Part shown: one piece after another, positions 16,696-24,420 of the stretch
How positions within the stretch are numbered: the stretch's first letter is position 1
Layout of the letters: the number at the start of each line of letters is the position of its first letter
NCBI GenBank assembly: GCA_964493695.1
Contig: CAZBPG010000001.1
Location: forward strand, 1 to 64,000
Origin: Bog-950 sp964493695
Lineage (GTDB): Bacteria; Bacteroidota; Bacteroidia; Chitinophagales; LD1
Direction: 5' to 3'
Length of the DNA: 64,000 bases
Program-made: the position numbers and the translations under genes
Notes under the pieces: model-generated
Seen by the model: only the letters and a program-made list of their open reading frames with translations
The model's database searches: none
What the model was told of the DNA's origin: nothing

Positions 16696-17421
16696 TTACC
16701 CTTCAGCGGCAGGCTCCACTCCCAAAATTTTCAACGCATTCATTGCTGCATTCTGTTCTGCAATTTTTTTGTTGAACCCTTCTCCGCGCGAAATTATTTT
16801 TCCGCTTATCTCCAGTTCAATAACAAAGTAAGCCCTGCGGTTTTTGCTTTTTTCTTCCGCCACTTTAAAGTCAATGCTTTTGCCCTCGCGCTGTATGTAA
16901 TGGAAAATCTGGCTCTTGTAATCGGTGTTGGTTTGTTCCAGCGTTTCTACATCTATCAGGTTTTTCAAAACTCTCCGCAGAATAAATTTTTTGGTGGCAT
17001 CGAAACCGGTATCCAGATACACCGCCCCTACTAAAGCCTCAAAAGTATTGCCCGCTAAATCTTTCGATACATCGTTCATGCTTCTGCGGTTGAAACTTAA
17101 CTTTTCTACCAGGCCCAGTTTTGTTCCTACCTCGTTCAGCGATTTACGGTTCACAATTTTCGAGCGCAGCTCCGTCATAAAACCTTCTTCCTTGTAAGGA
17201 TATTTCTTGAAAAGAAACTCGCACACAATTGCATCGAGTATGGCATCGCCTAACAGTTCAAGCCGCTCGTTATTCTCTTTCGGTTCAATAAATTTTGAAC
17301 GGTGCTGAAAAACCTGCTTGTAGAGCTTAAGATTGGATGGCGTAATTCCGGTTACGCTCCGGATATAAGAAGCGAGTTGCTTATCGGACGAGAGAAAGGT
17401 GTTGTAAAATTTTCTTATCAC
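16696..17421 (-). CDS. rnc: Ribonuclease III
   Basis: RNase III cleaves double-stranded RNA in rRNA and mRNA processing. The 241-residue protein has the catalytic signature ERLELLGDAILDAIVCEFLF near residue 53, with the acidic residues of the active site. A second acidic site follows in DLAGNTFEALVGAVYLDTGF. A C-terminal dsRNA-binding domain runs from about residue 165, ending RGEGFNKKIAEQNAAMNALKILG. In many Bacteroidota acpP, fabF and rnc are consecutive; here a toxin-antitoxin pair lies between fabF and rnc. Confidence 0.96.
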   Translation of the reverse strand: MIRKFYNTFLSSDKQLASYIRSVTGITPSNLKLYKQVFQHRSKFIEPKENNERLELLGDAILDAIVCEFLFKKYPYKEEGFMTELRSKIVNRKSLNEVGTKLGLVEKLSFNRRSMNDVSKDLAGNTFEALVGAVYLDTGFDATKKFILRRVLKNLIDVETLEQTNTDYKSQIFHYIQREGKSIDFKVAEEKSKNRRAYFVIELEISGKIISRGEGFNKKIAEQNAAMNALKILGVEPAAEG

Positions 17422-17428
17422 AATAATT

Positions 17429-17737
17429 TCATGGTTCGTTTACCAACCAATTAGTTTCGGGGTTTTTATGGCAATTTATAACCGCATGAACATAAACAAT
17501 ACCACTCCTTTCGTCTACTGTAAAATGAATCATGTAAGGAAATACTTTAAGCGGAAGGCAGCGAACATTTTTGTACCGTATTTGAAAGAAAGGTGAAACC
17601 TGAAGTGTTTCAAGATAACTGTCCAGCTCCTGATAAAATTTTTCTCCAAGCCCGCCCGATAAACTTTCGTAATAATAAATCGTTTCCTGAATTTCATCTA
17701 AAGCCCTCGGCTCAACTGTGACAGAAAATTTTCTCAC
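17429..17737 (-). CDS. RelE/ParE-family toxin
   Basis: The 102-residue protein begins at GTG 17737, overlapping the antitoxin stop by four bases (GTGA). A longer GTG start at 17770 would give a 37-bp overlap and an acidic extension untypical of the family. The ParE/RelE pattern is clear: FSVTVEPRALDEIQETIYYYES near the N terminus, a helical hairpin, then beta strands with NVRCLPLKVFPYMIHFTV and IVYVHAVINCHKNPETN. Such toxins cleave mRNA at the ribosome or inhibit gyrase; the branch cannot be told from this reading. It lies only 7 bp from the RNase III gene. Confidence 0.87.
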   Translation of the reverse strand: MRKFSVTVEPRALDEIQETIYYYESLSGGLGEKFYQELDSYLETLQVSPFFQIRYKNVRCLPLKVFPYMIHFTVDERSGIVYVHAVINCHKNPETNWLVNEP

Positions 17738-17937
17738 TTCATCTTCAAATTTTTCTTCGCCTCGTTCCACGGAACATAATCTTCAGGTTTTGAAGATTTG
17801 ATTCTGTCTAAAACAATTTGCTTATGCCATTCCGGAACCTCCTGATTTTCCGAATCTATGGTAACATAATCCAGACTCCTCAGTAACTCCATCAGAAAAG
17901 CCGCTTTACTATCTTCTATGTTCAATGTAACTTTCAT
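17734..17937 (-). CDS. Antitoxin of the RelE/ParE module
   Basis: The 67-residue protein opens with MKVTLNIEDSKAAFLMELLRSLDYVTID, a beta strand plus helix like ribbon-helix-helix or small Bacteroidota addiction-module antitoxins. It then has a charged linker and a basic tail (WNEAKKNLKMK). The stop codon overlaps the toxin GTG, the usual antitoxin-first order with translational coupling. A second small ORF in the window (53691-53888) begins MKVTEHS and also precedes a toxin gene, though the two antitoxins are not closely alike. It probably represses its own promoter. Confidence 0.78.
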   Translation of the reverse strand: MKVTLNIEDSKAAFLMELLRSLDYVTIDSENQEVPEWHKQIVLDRIKSSKPEDYVPWNEAKKNLKMK

Positions 17938-17982
17938 AGAAACAAATTTTTACACCATAAAGGTAAGATAAAAGTGGTTGCC

Positions 17983-19236
17983 CTACTTCTCAAACTTCTT
18001 AAACACCACCGTAGCATTATGCCCGCCAAAACCAAAGCCGTTGCTCATGGCAACATTTACCGTGCGCCTTTGAGGCTTGCCGAAAGTAAGATTCAGTTTC
18101 GGGTCAATATCCGGGTCATCGGTAAAGTGGTTGATGGTAGGCGGTACTATGCCATCCTGTATGGCCATGATGCTGGCAATAGCCTCTACTGCACCGGCAG
18201 CGCCCAGTAAGTGACCGGTCATTGATTTGGTAGAAGAAATATTAAGCTTGTAAGCATGTTCGCCAAAAACTTTTTTGATGGCGGTAAGTTCAGCAATATC
18301 GCCCAGCGGGGTGGAGGTTCCGTGTACGTTGATGTAGTCCACCTCCTCCGGTTTAAGGTTCGCGTCTTCCAGTGTATTATTCATAACCAGCACAGCGCCC
18401 AGACCTTCGGGGTGCGGAGCGGTTAAGTGGTGCGCATCGGCACTCATTCCTCCGCCAGCCAGCTCGCAATAAATTTTTGCTCCGCGGGCAAGCGCATGTT
18501 CCATTTCTTCCAGTACTATAGAACCGGCTCCTTCGCCTATTACAAAACCATCGCGGTCTTTATCAAAGGGGCGCGATGCCGTTTCGGGTGAATCGTTTCT
18601 TTCGCTCAATGCCCGCATGGCATTAAAGCCGCCCACCCCACCGGGGCTGATAGGCGCCTCGGAGCCACCGGTTACAAACACTGATGCTTTGTTGAGCCGG
18701 ATTAAATTGTACGCTTCAATCAGCGTAATGTTGGAGGTAGCGCAGGCTGCCACCGTAGCAAAATTAGGCCCCCGGTAACCCCAGCGCATGCTGATGAGCC
18801 CGGCAGCAATATCAATAATCATTTTGGGTACATAAAAAGGATTGAAGCGCGGGGTGCCATCGCCTTTGGCAAAAGCAATAATTTCTTCATGAAAAACATC
18901 GAGGCCGCCAACGCCAGAACCCCACAGAACGCCTACCCGGTCTTTATTTAAAGCCGCAGTATCCAGACCGGCATCGCGGATGGCTTCATCGCTGCATACC
19001 AGCGCGTACTGTGTAAACCGGTCTATGCGTTTTACTTCTTTGCGGTCAATAAACTGATAGGGGTCGAAGCCTTTTACCTCGCAGGCAAAGCGGGTGCGGA
19101 ATTTAGAAACATCGAAGCGCGTAACAGGGGCGGCACCGCTTACTCCGGCCAGCAGGTTTTTCCAGTAATCTGCGGCTGTATTTCCAATAGGTGTAAGCGC
19201 GCCAATACCGGTAACAACAACCCGTTTCAAATTCAT
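17983..19236 (-). CDS. fabF: 3-oxoacyl-ACP synthase II
   Basis: KAS II extends acyl-ACP with malonyl-ACP in fatty acid synthesis. The 417-residue protein shows the N-terminal RVVVTGIGALTPIGN, the catalytic Cys in ATVAACATSN, the His motifs VDYINVHGTSTPLGD and STKSMTGHLLGAAGAVEA, and the C-terminal glycine-rich NGFGFGGHNATVVF. It is full length. Its partner acpP lies upstream on the same strand, but the 352-bp gap holds an acpP terminator, a 156-bp element and a second palindrome, so fabF probably needs its own promoter. Confidence 0.97.
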   Translation of the reverse strand: MNLKRVVVTGIGALTPIGNTAADYWKNLLAGVSGAAPVTRFDVSKFRTRFACEVKGFDPYQFIDRKEVKRIDRFTQYALVCSDEAIRDAGLDTAALNKDRVGVLWGSGVGGLDVFHEEIIAFAKGDGTPRFNPFYVPKMIIDIAAGLISMRWGYRGPNFATVAACATSNITLIEAYNLIRLNKASVFVTGGSEAPISPGGVGGFNAMRALSERNDSPETASRPFDKDRDGFVIGEGAGSIVLEEMEHALARGAKIYCELAGGGMSADAHHLTAPHPEGLGAVLVMNNTLEDANLKPEEVDYINVHGTSTPLGDIAELTAIKKVFGEHAYKLNISSTKSMTGHLLGAAGAVEAIASIMAIQDGIVPPTINHFTDDPDIDPKLNLTFGKPQRRTVNVAMSNGFGFGGHNATVVFKKFEK

Positions 19237-19273
19237 GCAGCGAATAAAATTGAATTTCTTTAATTATATAACT

Positions 19274-19429
19274 CAAGTTGCCAGTACAAAATGGCGGGCT
19301 TCAGCCCGGATAAAACAACTATTTTCCGCTTATCTTTTGCTATGCAGTTGGTTTAAACCAACTGCAAATGCAGGATAAAAGGAAGTTTTCTGTTTAAGGC
19401 GACTAAAGTCGCCAAGAACTGGCAACTTG
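19274..19429. repeat. 156-bp palindromic dispersed element, copy 2
   Basis: This copy has a perfect 12-bp terminal inverted repeat, CAAGTTGCCAGT at the left and ACTGGCAACTTG at the right. The internal palindromes are GGGCTTCAGCCC, GTTGGTTTAAACCAAC and GGCGACTAAAGTCGCC. It has the same length and orientation as 2591-2746, with about 11 differences by eye. No ORF is present. Confidence 0.87.
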
Positions 19430-19438
19430 AATTATTTA

Positions 19439-19520
19439 ACGTCATTGCGAGGCTCTGCGAAGCAATCCCCAATATAAGCAGGAGATTGCTTCGCTCTCAG
19501 AGCATCGCTCGCAATGACGT
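19439..19520. repeat. Dispersed palindrome, GTCATTGCGAG type
   Basis: The ends are inverted: ACGTCATTGCGAG at 19439-19451 and CTCGCAATGACGT at 19508-19520. The inner part also pairs (GCGAAGCAATC with GATTGCTTCGC). The sequence resembles the intergenic palindromes starting CGTCATTGCGAG that recur in many bacterial genomes. It abuts the right end of the 156-bp element with only a 9-bp gap. Confidence 0.8.
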
Positions 19521-19540
19521 CTCCTTTCATACAAAACAAA

Positions 19541-19567
19541 AACGGCTCCGGTAAAACCGGAGCCGTT
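19541..19567 (-). terminator. Intrinsic terminator of acpP
   Basis: A 12-bp perfect stem (AACGGCTCCGGT / ACCGGAGCCGTT) has a 3-nt loop. On the minus strand it is followed by TTTTGTTTTGT. It lies 22 bp past the acpP stop, so it should end acpP transcription before fabF. Confidence 0.85.
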
Positions 19568-19588
19568 CTCTGTTCTTTAGCAGAACTA

Positions 19589-19828
19589 TTACTTGGCTAT
19601 CGTTTTTTCGAGGTAGTCGATGGCTTGTCCAACGGTGCCGATGGTTTCTGCCTGCTCGTCAGGAATAGAGAGATTGAATTCTTTTTCGAACTCCATAATC
19701 AGCTCCACCGTATCTAACGAATCAGCGCCTAAGTCGTTGGTAAAGCTTGCCTCCGGGGTTACCTGGCTCTCTTCCACACCCAACTTGTCAACGATAATTT
19801 TCTTTACTCTTTCTGCGATGTTTGACAT
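19589..19828 (-). CDS. acpP: Acyl carrier protein
   Basis: The 79-residue acidic protein carries the 4'-phosphopantetheine attachment motif GADSLDTVELIMEFEKEF, with the modified Ser near residue 40. It starts MSNIAERVKKIIVDKLGVEESQV, typical of AcpP. It carries growing acyl chains for fatty acid synthesis and works with FabF encoded downstream. A strong terminator follows the gene. Upstream on the minus strand, TACTTTCGCACC just before the start resembles a -7 box with one mismatch. Confidence 0.97.
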   Translation of the reverse strand: MSNIAERVKKIIVDKLGVEESQVTPEASFTNDLGADSLDTVELIMEFEKEFNLSIPDEQAETIGTVGQAIDYLEKTIAK

Positions 19829-19925
19829 GTCTTTTTGGTTTTAAATGTGGTGCGAAAGTAAAAACATCCCGCCCTTTGCCAAAAAAATATTTGACGGGGG
19901 AAAACTGACGTTCAGGTATAGATTT

Positions 19926-20906
19926 TTACTCCTCCTCCTTACTACCCGCCCTTACCACCACCGCTTCTAAACCGGGGTTGGTAAACTGTACATTGGTGAG
20001 GTTAAGGTCTATGTCCAGCGCACTGGCTTTGTCTTTAAACGTGGTGCCAAACGAAAGTTCGAAACCCGAAGTGCAGGGGCTGGCGGGCAGATTGGTGGTG
20101 CAGATAATAATTCCGCCACCGGTGCTTACCACTCTTATATATAGTTCAAGGTCCGGAGAAATGGGCGATGGCTCTACCGGAAAATTAACCGAGCCGCCTG
20201 CCGGTATGGTAAAGTTGGTTACGTTGTAACCTTCGGTGCCGCTGTTGCCACCCAGGTTATCAATAGCGTTGGCCGTTTCGTATTTGCTGTAGACAATAGT
20301 ATTGTTGGTGGCATAGGGTAACATAAAATTGGCAAGGCGCGGAACTATCTCTTTATTGCCCACGTCAAACAAACGCGCCTTCTCTTTATTAGCCGCCACC
20401 CGGTCGGCCCGTTTATCATCGGGCAGGGTTACCAGGTCCATCCAGGCCAGGCGTTTTACTTCCAGGTCAGCAATATCGGCAGGGGTCAGCAGCGCTTCTG
20501 CCAGCACGGGGTCGGCTATTACCACCGGGTCGTTGCCTAATAAATAAAGCTGGTTAGCCGCCATGTTCAGCTTAGCATCATCGGGGTAATCAATCTGACT
20601 GTTGGTCATCTTCGCCTTATCAAGATTACCCGCATGCTCTTTAATTTCAAAATAACTGCTCAGCCCCCCGCTTACTTCTTTGCAGGCGGCACGCAGGGCG
20701 TTTGCTGCGCTTGTTTTCATGGTGGTAAAGCCGGTGTCATCGCTGTTGCCTATGGCATCCTGCAGGCCTATGTTGTTAATGAGGGTAGCTATTTTTATTT
20801 TTTCGGCTGCTATGGCAGGGTTGGCGGCAAGGTCGCCTGCATACAATCCGAGAAAACTGTTCAGCTTCAAAAATCTGCCGAAGTGTTCTTCCTGTTGGTC
20901 GTTCAT
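19926..20906 (-). CDS. Hypothetical protein (326 aa)
   Basis: I do not recognise a named family. The protein has no signal peptide. The N-terminal two thirds is helical (EEHFGRFLKLNSFLGLYAGDLAANPAIAAEKIKIATLINNIG; NALRAACKEVSGGLSSYFEI; LNMAANQLYLLGNDP). The last 100 residues look like a beta-sandwich (YNVTNFTIPAGGSVNFPVEPSPISPDLELYIRVV; ALDIDLNLTNVQFTNPGLEAVVV). The helices-then-beta-sandwich plan recalls the unrelated-looking protein at 56403-57020. It converges towards acpP on the same strand with its own spacing. Coding potential is clear from length and composition. Confidence 0.8.
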   Translation of the reverse strand: MNDQQEEHFGRFLKLNSFLGLYAGDLAANPAIAAEKIKIATLINNIGLQDAIGNSDDTGFTTMKTSAANALRAACKEVSGGLSSYFEIKEHAGNLDKAKMTNSQIDYPDDAKLNMAANQLYLLGNDPVVIADPVLAEALLTPADIADLEVKRLAWMDLVTLPDDKRADRVAANKEKARLFDVGNKEIVPRLANFMLPYATNNTIVYSKYETANAIDNLGGNSGTEGYNVTNFTIPAGGSVNFPVEPSPISPDLELYIRVVSTGGGIIICTTNLPASPCTSGFELSFGTTFKDKASALDIDLNLTNVQFTNPGLEAVVVRAGSKEEE

Positions 20907-20922
20907 GGTTTTAGGTTTTAAA

Positions 20923-20962
20923 CCTCATCTGCCCTGCGGGCATCTTCTCCTAAAGGAGAAGA
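20923..20962. repeat. Dispersed 40-bp palindromic repeat, copy 1
   Basis: The sequence begins CCTCATCTGCCCTGCGGGCA and ends in the palindrome TTCTCCTAAAGGAGAA. The reverse complement of 55381-55420 matches it at about 36 of 40 positions by eye. It lies just upstream of the minus-strand gene ending at 20906. Confidence 0.8.
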
Positions 20963-20985
20963 AAAAGCGGAACAAATGCGGTTGG

Positions 20986-21318
20986 TTAAAAAATATTGAA
21001 CGCCACAAAAGAAGATTTCCGGAAGGGTTTTTTACAATTTAGCTGCGCCCTGTTGTGCACAAAAAAGCGCTTATTCATCACGTTTTTTGGCTTTTTTGAA
21101 AAGAGTTTATACTTAAAGAACAAGAGTTCATACTTAATGGAGTTTTGTTCATGGTTAAGGAAGTATTGCTCATAGTTAAGGGGCTTTTGTTCACTGTTAA
21201 GGAACAACAGCTCATACTTAAAGAAGCATTGTTTATACTTAAGGATAAACTGTTTATTCTTAAAGACCCGAAGTTCGCAGTTAAAGGGCAAAACCTCTAT
21301 TTCGTTCCTTTTAACCAT
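20986..21318 (-). CDS. Doubtful ORF through the 21-bp minisatellite
   Basis: This 110-codon open frame runs through all nine repeat units and would encode heptapeptide repeats of type NYEQYFL / KYELLFF, followed by a basic tail (NKRFFVHNRAQLNCKKPF). It starts at ATG 21318, with GGAGG immediately upstream that is part of a local palindrome (CCTCCG/CGGAGG at 21320-21345). The repeat is also open on the plus strand, so the open frame may only reflect a period divisible by three. I would not call it a gene without expression evidence. Confidence 0.25.
   Translation of the reverse strand: MVKRNEIEVLPFNCELRVFKNKQFILKYKQCFFKYELLFLNSEQKPLNYEQYFLNHEQNSIKYELLFFKYKLFSKKPKNVMNKRFFVHNRAQLNCKKPFRKSSFVAFNIF
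21099..21287. repeat. Minisatellite, nine 21-bp units
   Basis: Nine consecutive 21-bp units run with no insertion or deletion. Each carries a core of type GTTCATACTTAAGGA (for example unit 2 at 21120-21140, unit 6 at 21204-21224, unit 7 at 21225-21245). The units diverge at many positions but keep exact length. Twenty-one is three heptamers, which matches the 7-bp period of other arrays in this window. The array lies in the gap before an XRE-type regulator gene. Confidence 0.9.
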
Positions 21319-21363
21319 GCCTCCGGGCCTTACCCGTTGCGGAGGTAAAAAACCAAACCCGCC

Positions 21364-21723
21364 ATGATGAAGTTAAGAATAGCCGATTTATGCAAAGAGA
21401 GAATGATTGAAAAGGCCTACACCCTTTTTGTAGAAGCCGGTATAAGCAAAACAAAAACACGGCAGTATCTGGATGGCAAAACCAACCGGTTGATGCTGGA
21501 TGATGTAGAAATTCTCTGCCGCCTGCTGCACTGCACCCCCAACCAGCTTATGGAATGGACACCTAAGAGCAAAGCCGAGGATTATGAAGGAAACCCTTTA
21601 CAGGCTATCCGCAAAAAACCACCGTTTAACATGGCAGATATACTGAGCGGAATGACCATAGGAGAAATGGAGGCGATGGTGGAGCTAAAGAAGAAACAGG
21701 AGGAAGAGGATAAGAAGAAGTGA
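21364..21723 (+). CDS. XRE-family helix-turn-helix regulator
   Basis: The 119-residue protein has an N-terminal Cro/C1-type HTH: RIADLCKERMIEKAYTLFVEAGISKTKTRQYLDGKTNRLMLDDVEILCRLLHCTPNQLMEW. This matches the HTH_26-like group used by small Bacteroidota regulators. The C-terminal part includes PFNMADILSGMTIGEMEAMVELKKK and a charged tail (KKKQEEEDKKK). It may regulate itself or neighbours; no target is evident. ATG codons at 21364 and 21367 are both possible. A minisatellite and a CCTCCG/CGGAGG palindrome occupy its upstream region. Confidence 0.82.
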   Translation: MMKLRIADLCKERMIEKAYTLFVEAGISKTKTRQYLDGKTNRLMLDDVEILCRLLHCTPNQLMEWTPKSKAEDYEGNPLQAIRKKPPFNMADILSGMTIGEMEAMVELKKKQEEEDKKK

Positions 21724-21775
21724 AGGGTTTGTGAAAGAAGGTTTAGTTTAGTTGCGCATACTAAAGTTGCGAGCC

Positions 21776-23107
21776 ATGAAAACACTTTTACTTTTTCTCT
21801 TACTACCGGCACTGACATTTGCACAGACAAATATTGGAGGTGTTTTATCATCTGACACAACTTTACTACTTGCTAATAGCCCATACATTGTAACCAACAA
21901 TCTTCTTGTTCAACAAGGGAAAAAGGTAATAGTAGAACCCGGAGTTGTATTTAAGTTTAATCAAGGAATCTATTTGCAGGTAGATGGTGAATTTCAAGCA
22001 ATAGGAACTGCTGCTGACTCCATATTGCTTACATTAAATACCGCAAGCGGAGCAACAGCCTGGGCCGGAATCAGATTTACTGATAGCGGCACTGACTATA
22101 ATCCATTAAACGGAAGCGGTTGCAGATTGGATTATTGTATAGTTGAAAAGGTACATCATTTATGGGTTAGCGCCAGAGCGATTAAAGTTTCATCTTGTGT
22201 TGTTCAAATAAGTTCTTGCGAAATCAGAAATAACGGTACTACTGGTATAGATTTGGTAGGGTATGTGCCTTGCCGCATTATTAATAACAAGATTCATGAT
22301 TGTTATATACCCATTAGCGGACTGGCGCTAATTCAGGGTAACGAAATTTTTAATTGCTCTAGCTTTATTGATATTGGAGGGGAAAGTTTCATAGGAAATT
22401 ATGTTCACGACAATCTCTCAGAAACAGCAATTCGAGTTAGGGGCACAGAAATCATCAGTAGTAATATTATTGAAGATGCTGTGGTGGCAATTTTTCTGGA
22501 TGGGGGTGATTCGTCAGTAATCACATGCAATACCTTTAACAATGATTCTATAAACTTATCTATCACCTGCGAAAGACACCCAATAGTGGCTAACAACAAT
22601 TTCCTTAACTATAAAGGATGGAATGTGTTTTGGTCTGCTACTGGTAGCGAGTGTAGCCTTCCTTCCGGTTCGGGAGTATATGCAACTATTGACTTAAGCA
22701 ATAATTATTGGGGAGGAATAACGAATGCGCAAATGGATAGCTCTATCTGGGACTTTAATGATGACTTTAGCTTAAAAGCACTTATTGCCTACGCCCCCAC
22801 CATACCAGATACAGTTGATTATTCTAACGTTGATTGTTCTGCCGTAACAGCAGTAAATGAAAACACAATTCAAAACGAGAACGTAAGTCCATTCCCAAAT
22901 CCATTTTCCAATCAACTTACTTTCAAACTTGCAGACAGCGAACCCACAACAATTATTCTTTACGATATTTTCTCGCGGCAATTTTTGCAGCAAACCTTTA
23001 TAAACTCCACAACCATAAACACAGCGCAAATGCAGAACGGCATTTACTTTTATGAGTTAAGGAGCAACAACGGGGCAATCAATAAAGGGAAGGTTATAAA
23101 ACAGTAG
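21776..23107 (+). CDS. Secreted parallel beta-helix protein with T9SS sorting domain
   Basis: From ATG 21776 (443 aa; an upstream in-frame start at 21752 only adds a basic leader) the protein has a signal peptide, MKTLLLFLLLPALTFAQ. The body shows right-handed beta-helix repeats of the NosD/pectate-lyase-like type (VQQGKKVIVEPGVVFKFN; VVQISSCEIRNNGTTGIDL; CRIINNKIHDCYIP). A SNNYWGG-like motif follows (DLSNNYWGGITNAQ). The last 75 residues are a T9SS type A domain (VSPFPNPFSNQLTFKL to NKGKVIKQ). It is probably a surface polysaccharide-binding or degrading protein; no catalytic motif is clear. Confidence 0.87.
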   Translation: MKTLLLFLLLPALTFAQTNIGGVLSSDTTLLLANSPYIVTNNLLVQQGKKVIVEPGVVFKFNQGIYLQVDGEFQAIGTAADSILLTLNTASGATAWAGIRFTDSGTDYNPLNGSGCRLDYCIVEKVHHLWVSARAIKVSSCVVQISSCEIRNNGTTGIDLVGYVPCRIINNKIHDCYIPISGLALIQGNEIFNCSSFIDIGGESFIGNYVHDNLSETAIRVRGTEIISSNIIEDAVVAIFLDGGDSSVITCNTFNNDSINLSITCERHPIVANNNFLNYKGWNVFWSATGSECSLPSGSGVYATIDLSNNYWGGITNAQMDSSIWDFNDDFSLKALIAYAPTIPDTVDYSNVDCSAVTAVNENTIQNENVSPFPNPFSNQLTFKLADSEPTTIILYDIFSRQFLQQTFINSTTINTAQMQNGIYFYELRSNNGAINKGKVIKQ

Positions 23108-23130
23108 AAACAAAGAAGCCATCTCCTGCT

Positions 23131-23172
23131 GTCCTTAGTCTCAGGCCAAGCCCGAACCAAGCGACTAAGGAC
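23131..23172. repeat. Inverted repeat GTCCTTAGTC / GACTAAGGAC
   Basis: Ten-base perfect arms at 23131-23140 and 23163-23172 flank a 22-nt spacer. The repeat lies between convergent genes, just before the bidirectional terminator at 23191-23229. It could be a dispersed palindrome or an accessory terminator. Confidence 0.6.
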
Positions 23173-23190
23173 TTAATACAAGAATGTAAA

Positions 23191-23229
23191 AACAGAGAGG
23201 CCATCGCTTGGAGCGATGGCCTCTCTGTT
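23191..23229. terminator. Bidirectional terminator between convergent genes
   Basis: Perfect 18-bp arms (AACAGAGAGGCCATCGCT / AGCGATGGCCTCTCTGTT) flank a 3-nt loop. It is placed between the plus-strand beta-helix gene and the minus-strand oxidoreductase gene. A-rich sequence lies on the left and T-rich on the right, so it could serve both genes. Confidence 0.8.
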
Positions 23230-23242
23230 ATCTCCTTATCTT

Positions 23243-24262
23243 CTACCACTCACACGCCACCTTACCGGTGCTCTTGCGGCTTTCCAAATACTTATGGGCT
23301 TCGGCAATGTCGGCTGCTTTAAACACTTTGCCTTCCTGCGGTTTAAACACACCTTCCTCTACTAAGCGCACCACGTTTTCGAGGCAGCGCTTGAGCACTT
23401 CGGGTTTGCCATCGGCAATGCGCAGCATGTTTACGCCTATCATGCTTTTGCTGGCCATCATAAACACAGCGGGGTGGTAAATGCCAAACTGTAAGCCCTT
23501 CACCAGCTTCGAAAAAATATTGGTGGCATCGGTCATTTGCGAGGCTCCGTAACAAACAATGCGCCCGCCCGGTGCCAGTGCACCAATGCCCTTGCGCATA
23601 AACGAGGCGCCCATAGCATCCCAAATTACATCTACCCCATCGCGTTTGGTGGTTTCATCTATATAGTCTTCAAAGTCTACCTTGCTCGTGTCAATTACAT
23701 GGTGGGCGCCCATCTGTTTCAGCATTTCCACTTTCGAGGCACTGCCCGTGGTGGCAAAAATCTCACAGCCCTTGTGTTTGGCATATTGCATTAAACCGGT
23801 ACCTACTCCACCGGCAGCGGAGTGAATCAGCACGCGGTCACCGGCATACAGGTTTACCACTTCGGCCGCGCAATAGTAAGCGGTGCAGTACTGGGTGGTA
23901 AGGGCAGTGGCTACCGGTATGCTCATGGTATCCGGAATTTTAGAAGCAGCACGGCCATCGGTAAGCGCGTACTCGGCATAGCCGCCAAAGCGGGTAAGGG
24001 CGGTTACTCGGTCGCCTTCAACAAGATGGGTAATGTTAGAGCCCACACGCTCTACCCGGCCTACCACATCGTAACCAATCAAACTGGGTATAGAAGGAGC
24101 ATCGTCATACATGCCTTTGCGCGCCATTACATCGGCAAAATTCAGCCCGAAGCCCTCTACTTTCACCAGCACTTCGCCCGGTTTTGGTACCGGCTTGGGT
24201 GTTTCGCGCACTTCAAAAGCATCTTCGGCAGCCCCGTATTTTACAATGTATATCCCCTTCAT
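23243..24262 (-). CDS. Zinc-type alcohol dehydrogenase-like / quinone oxidoreductase
   Basis: The 339-residue MDR-superfamily enzyme starts at ATG 24262 (MKGIYIVKYGAAEDAFEVRETPKP). A longer frame to 24382 adds an unlikely leader. It has the MDR catalytic domain (GEVLVKVEGFGLNFADVMARKGMYDDAPSIPSLIGYDVVGRVERVG), the NADPH-binding glycine motif VLIHSAAGGVGTGLMQYAKHKG, and the C-terminal tail ADIAEAHKYLESRKSTGKVAC. It lacks the cysteine ligands of the structural-zinc ADHs and resembles the synaptic-vesicle VAT-1-like and quinone-oxidoreductase branch. The substrate is unknown. Confidence 0.9.
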   Translation of the reverse strand: MKGIYIVKYGAAEDAFEVRETPKPVPKPGEVLVKVEGFGLNFADVMARKGMYDDAPSIPSLIGYDVVGRVERVGSNITHLVEGDRVTALTRFGGYAEYALTDGRAASKIPDTMSIPVATALTTQYCTAYYCAAEVVNLYAGDRVLIHSAAGGVGTGLMQYAKHKGCEIFATTGSASKVEMLKQMGAHHVIDTSKVDFEDYIDETTKRDGVDVIWDAMGASFMRKGIGALAPGGRIVCYGASQMTDATNIFSKLVKGLQFGIYHPAVFMMASKSMIGVNMLRIADGKPEVLKRCLENVVRLVEEGVFKPQEGKVFKAADIAEAHKYLESRKSTGKVACEW

Positions 24263-24420
24263 AGCTGTTTGGTTTTGGTGAATAAATACTTCCGGAAAAT
24301 CTGTGCCGCGCAGCGGCAATCCTTTAATAGCCTGTGTGTTCGAAGCGTAATATAGAAAAAATATCGGCAGATTAGTCAACACGCTGCCGTGTTCTTTAAA
24401 AAAGTCTTACAGTAACGATA

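Larger units (their letters stand above)
19237..19588. other. 352-bp acpP-fabF gap filled by repeats and a terminator
   Basis: No gene is present. From the fabF side the gap holds the 156-bp element (19274-19429), an 82-bp imperfect palindrome (19439-19520) and the acpP terminator (19541-19567). In most Bacteroidota these two genes are close together, so the spacing is a result of repeat insertion. Any fabF promoter on the minus strand must lie within or left of the repeats. Confidence 0.8.
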
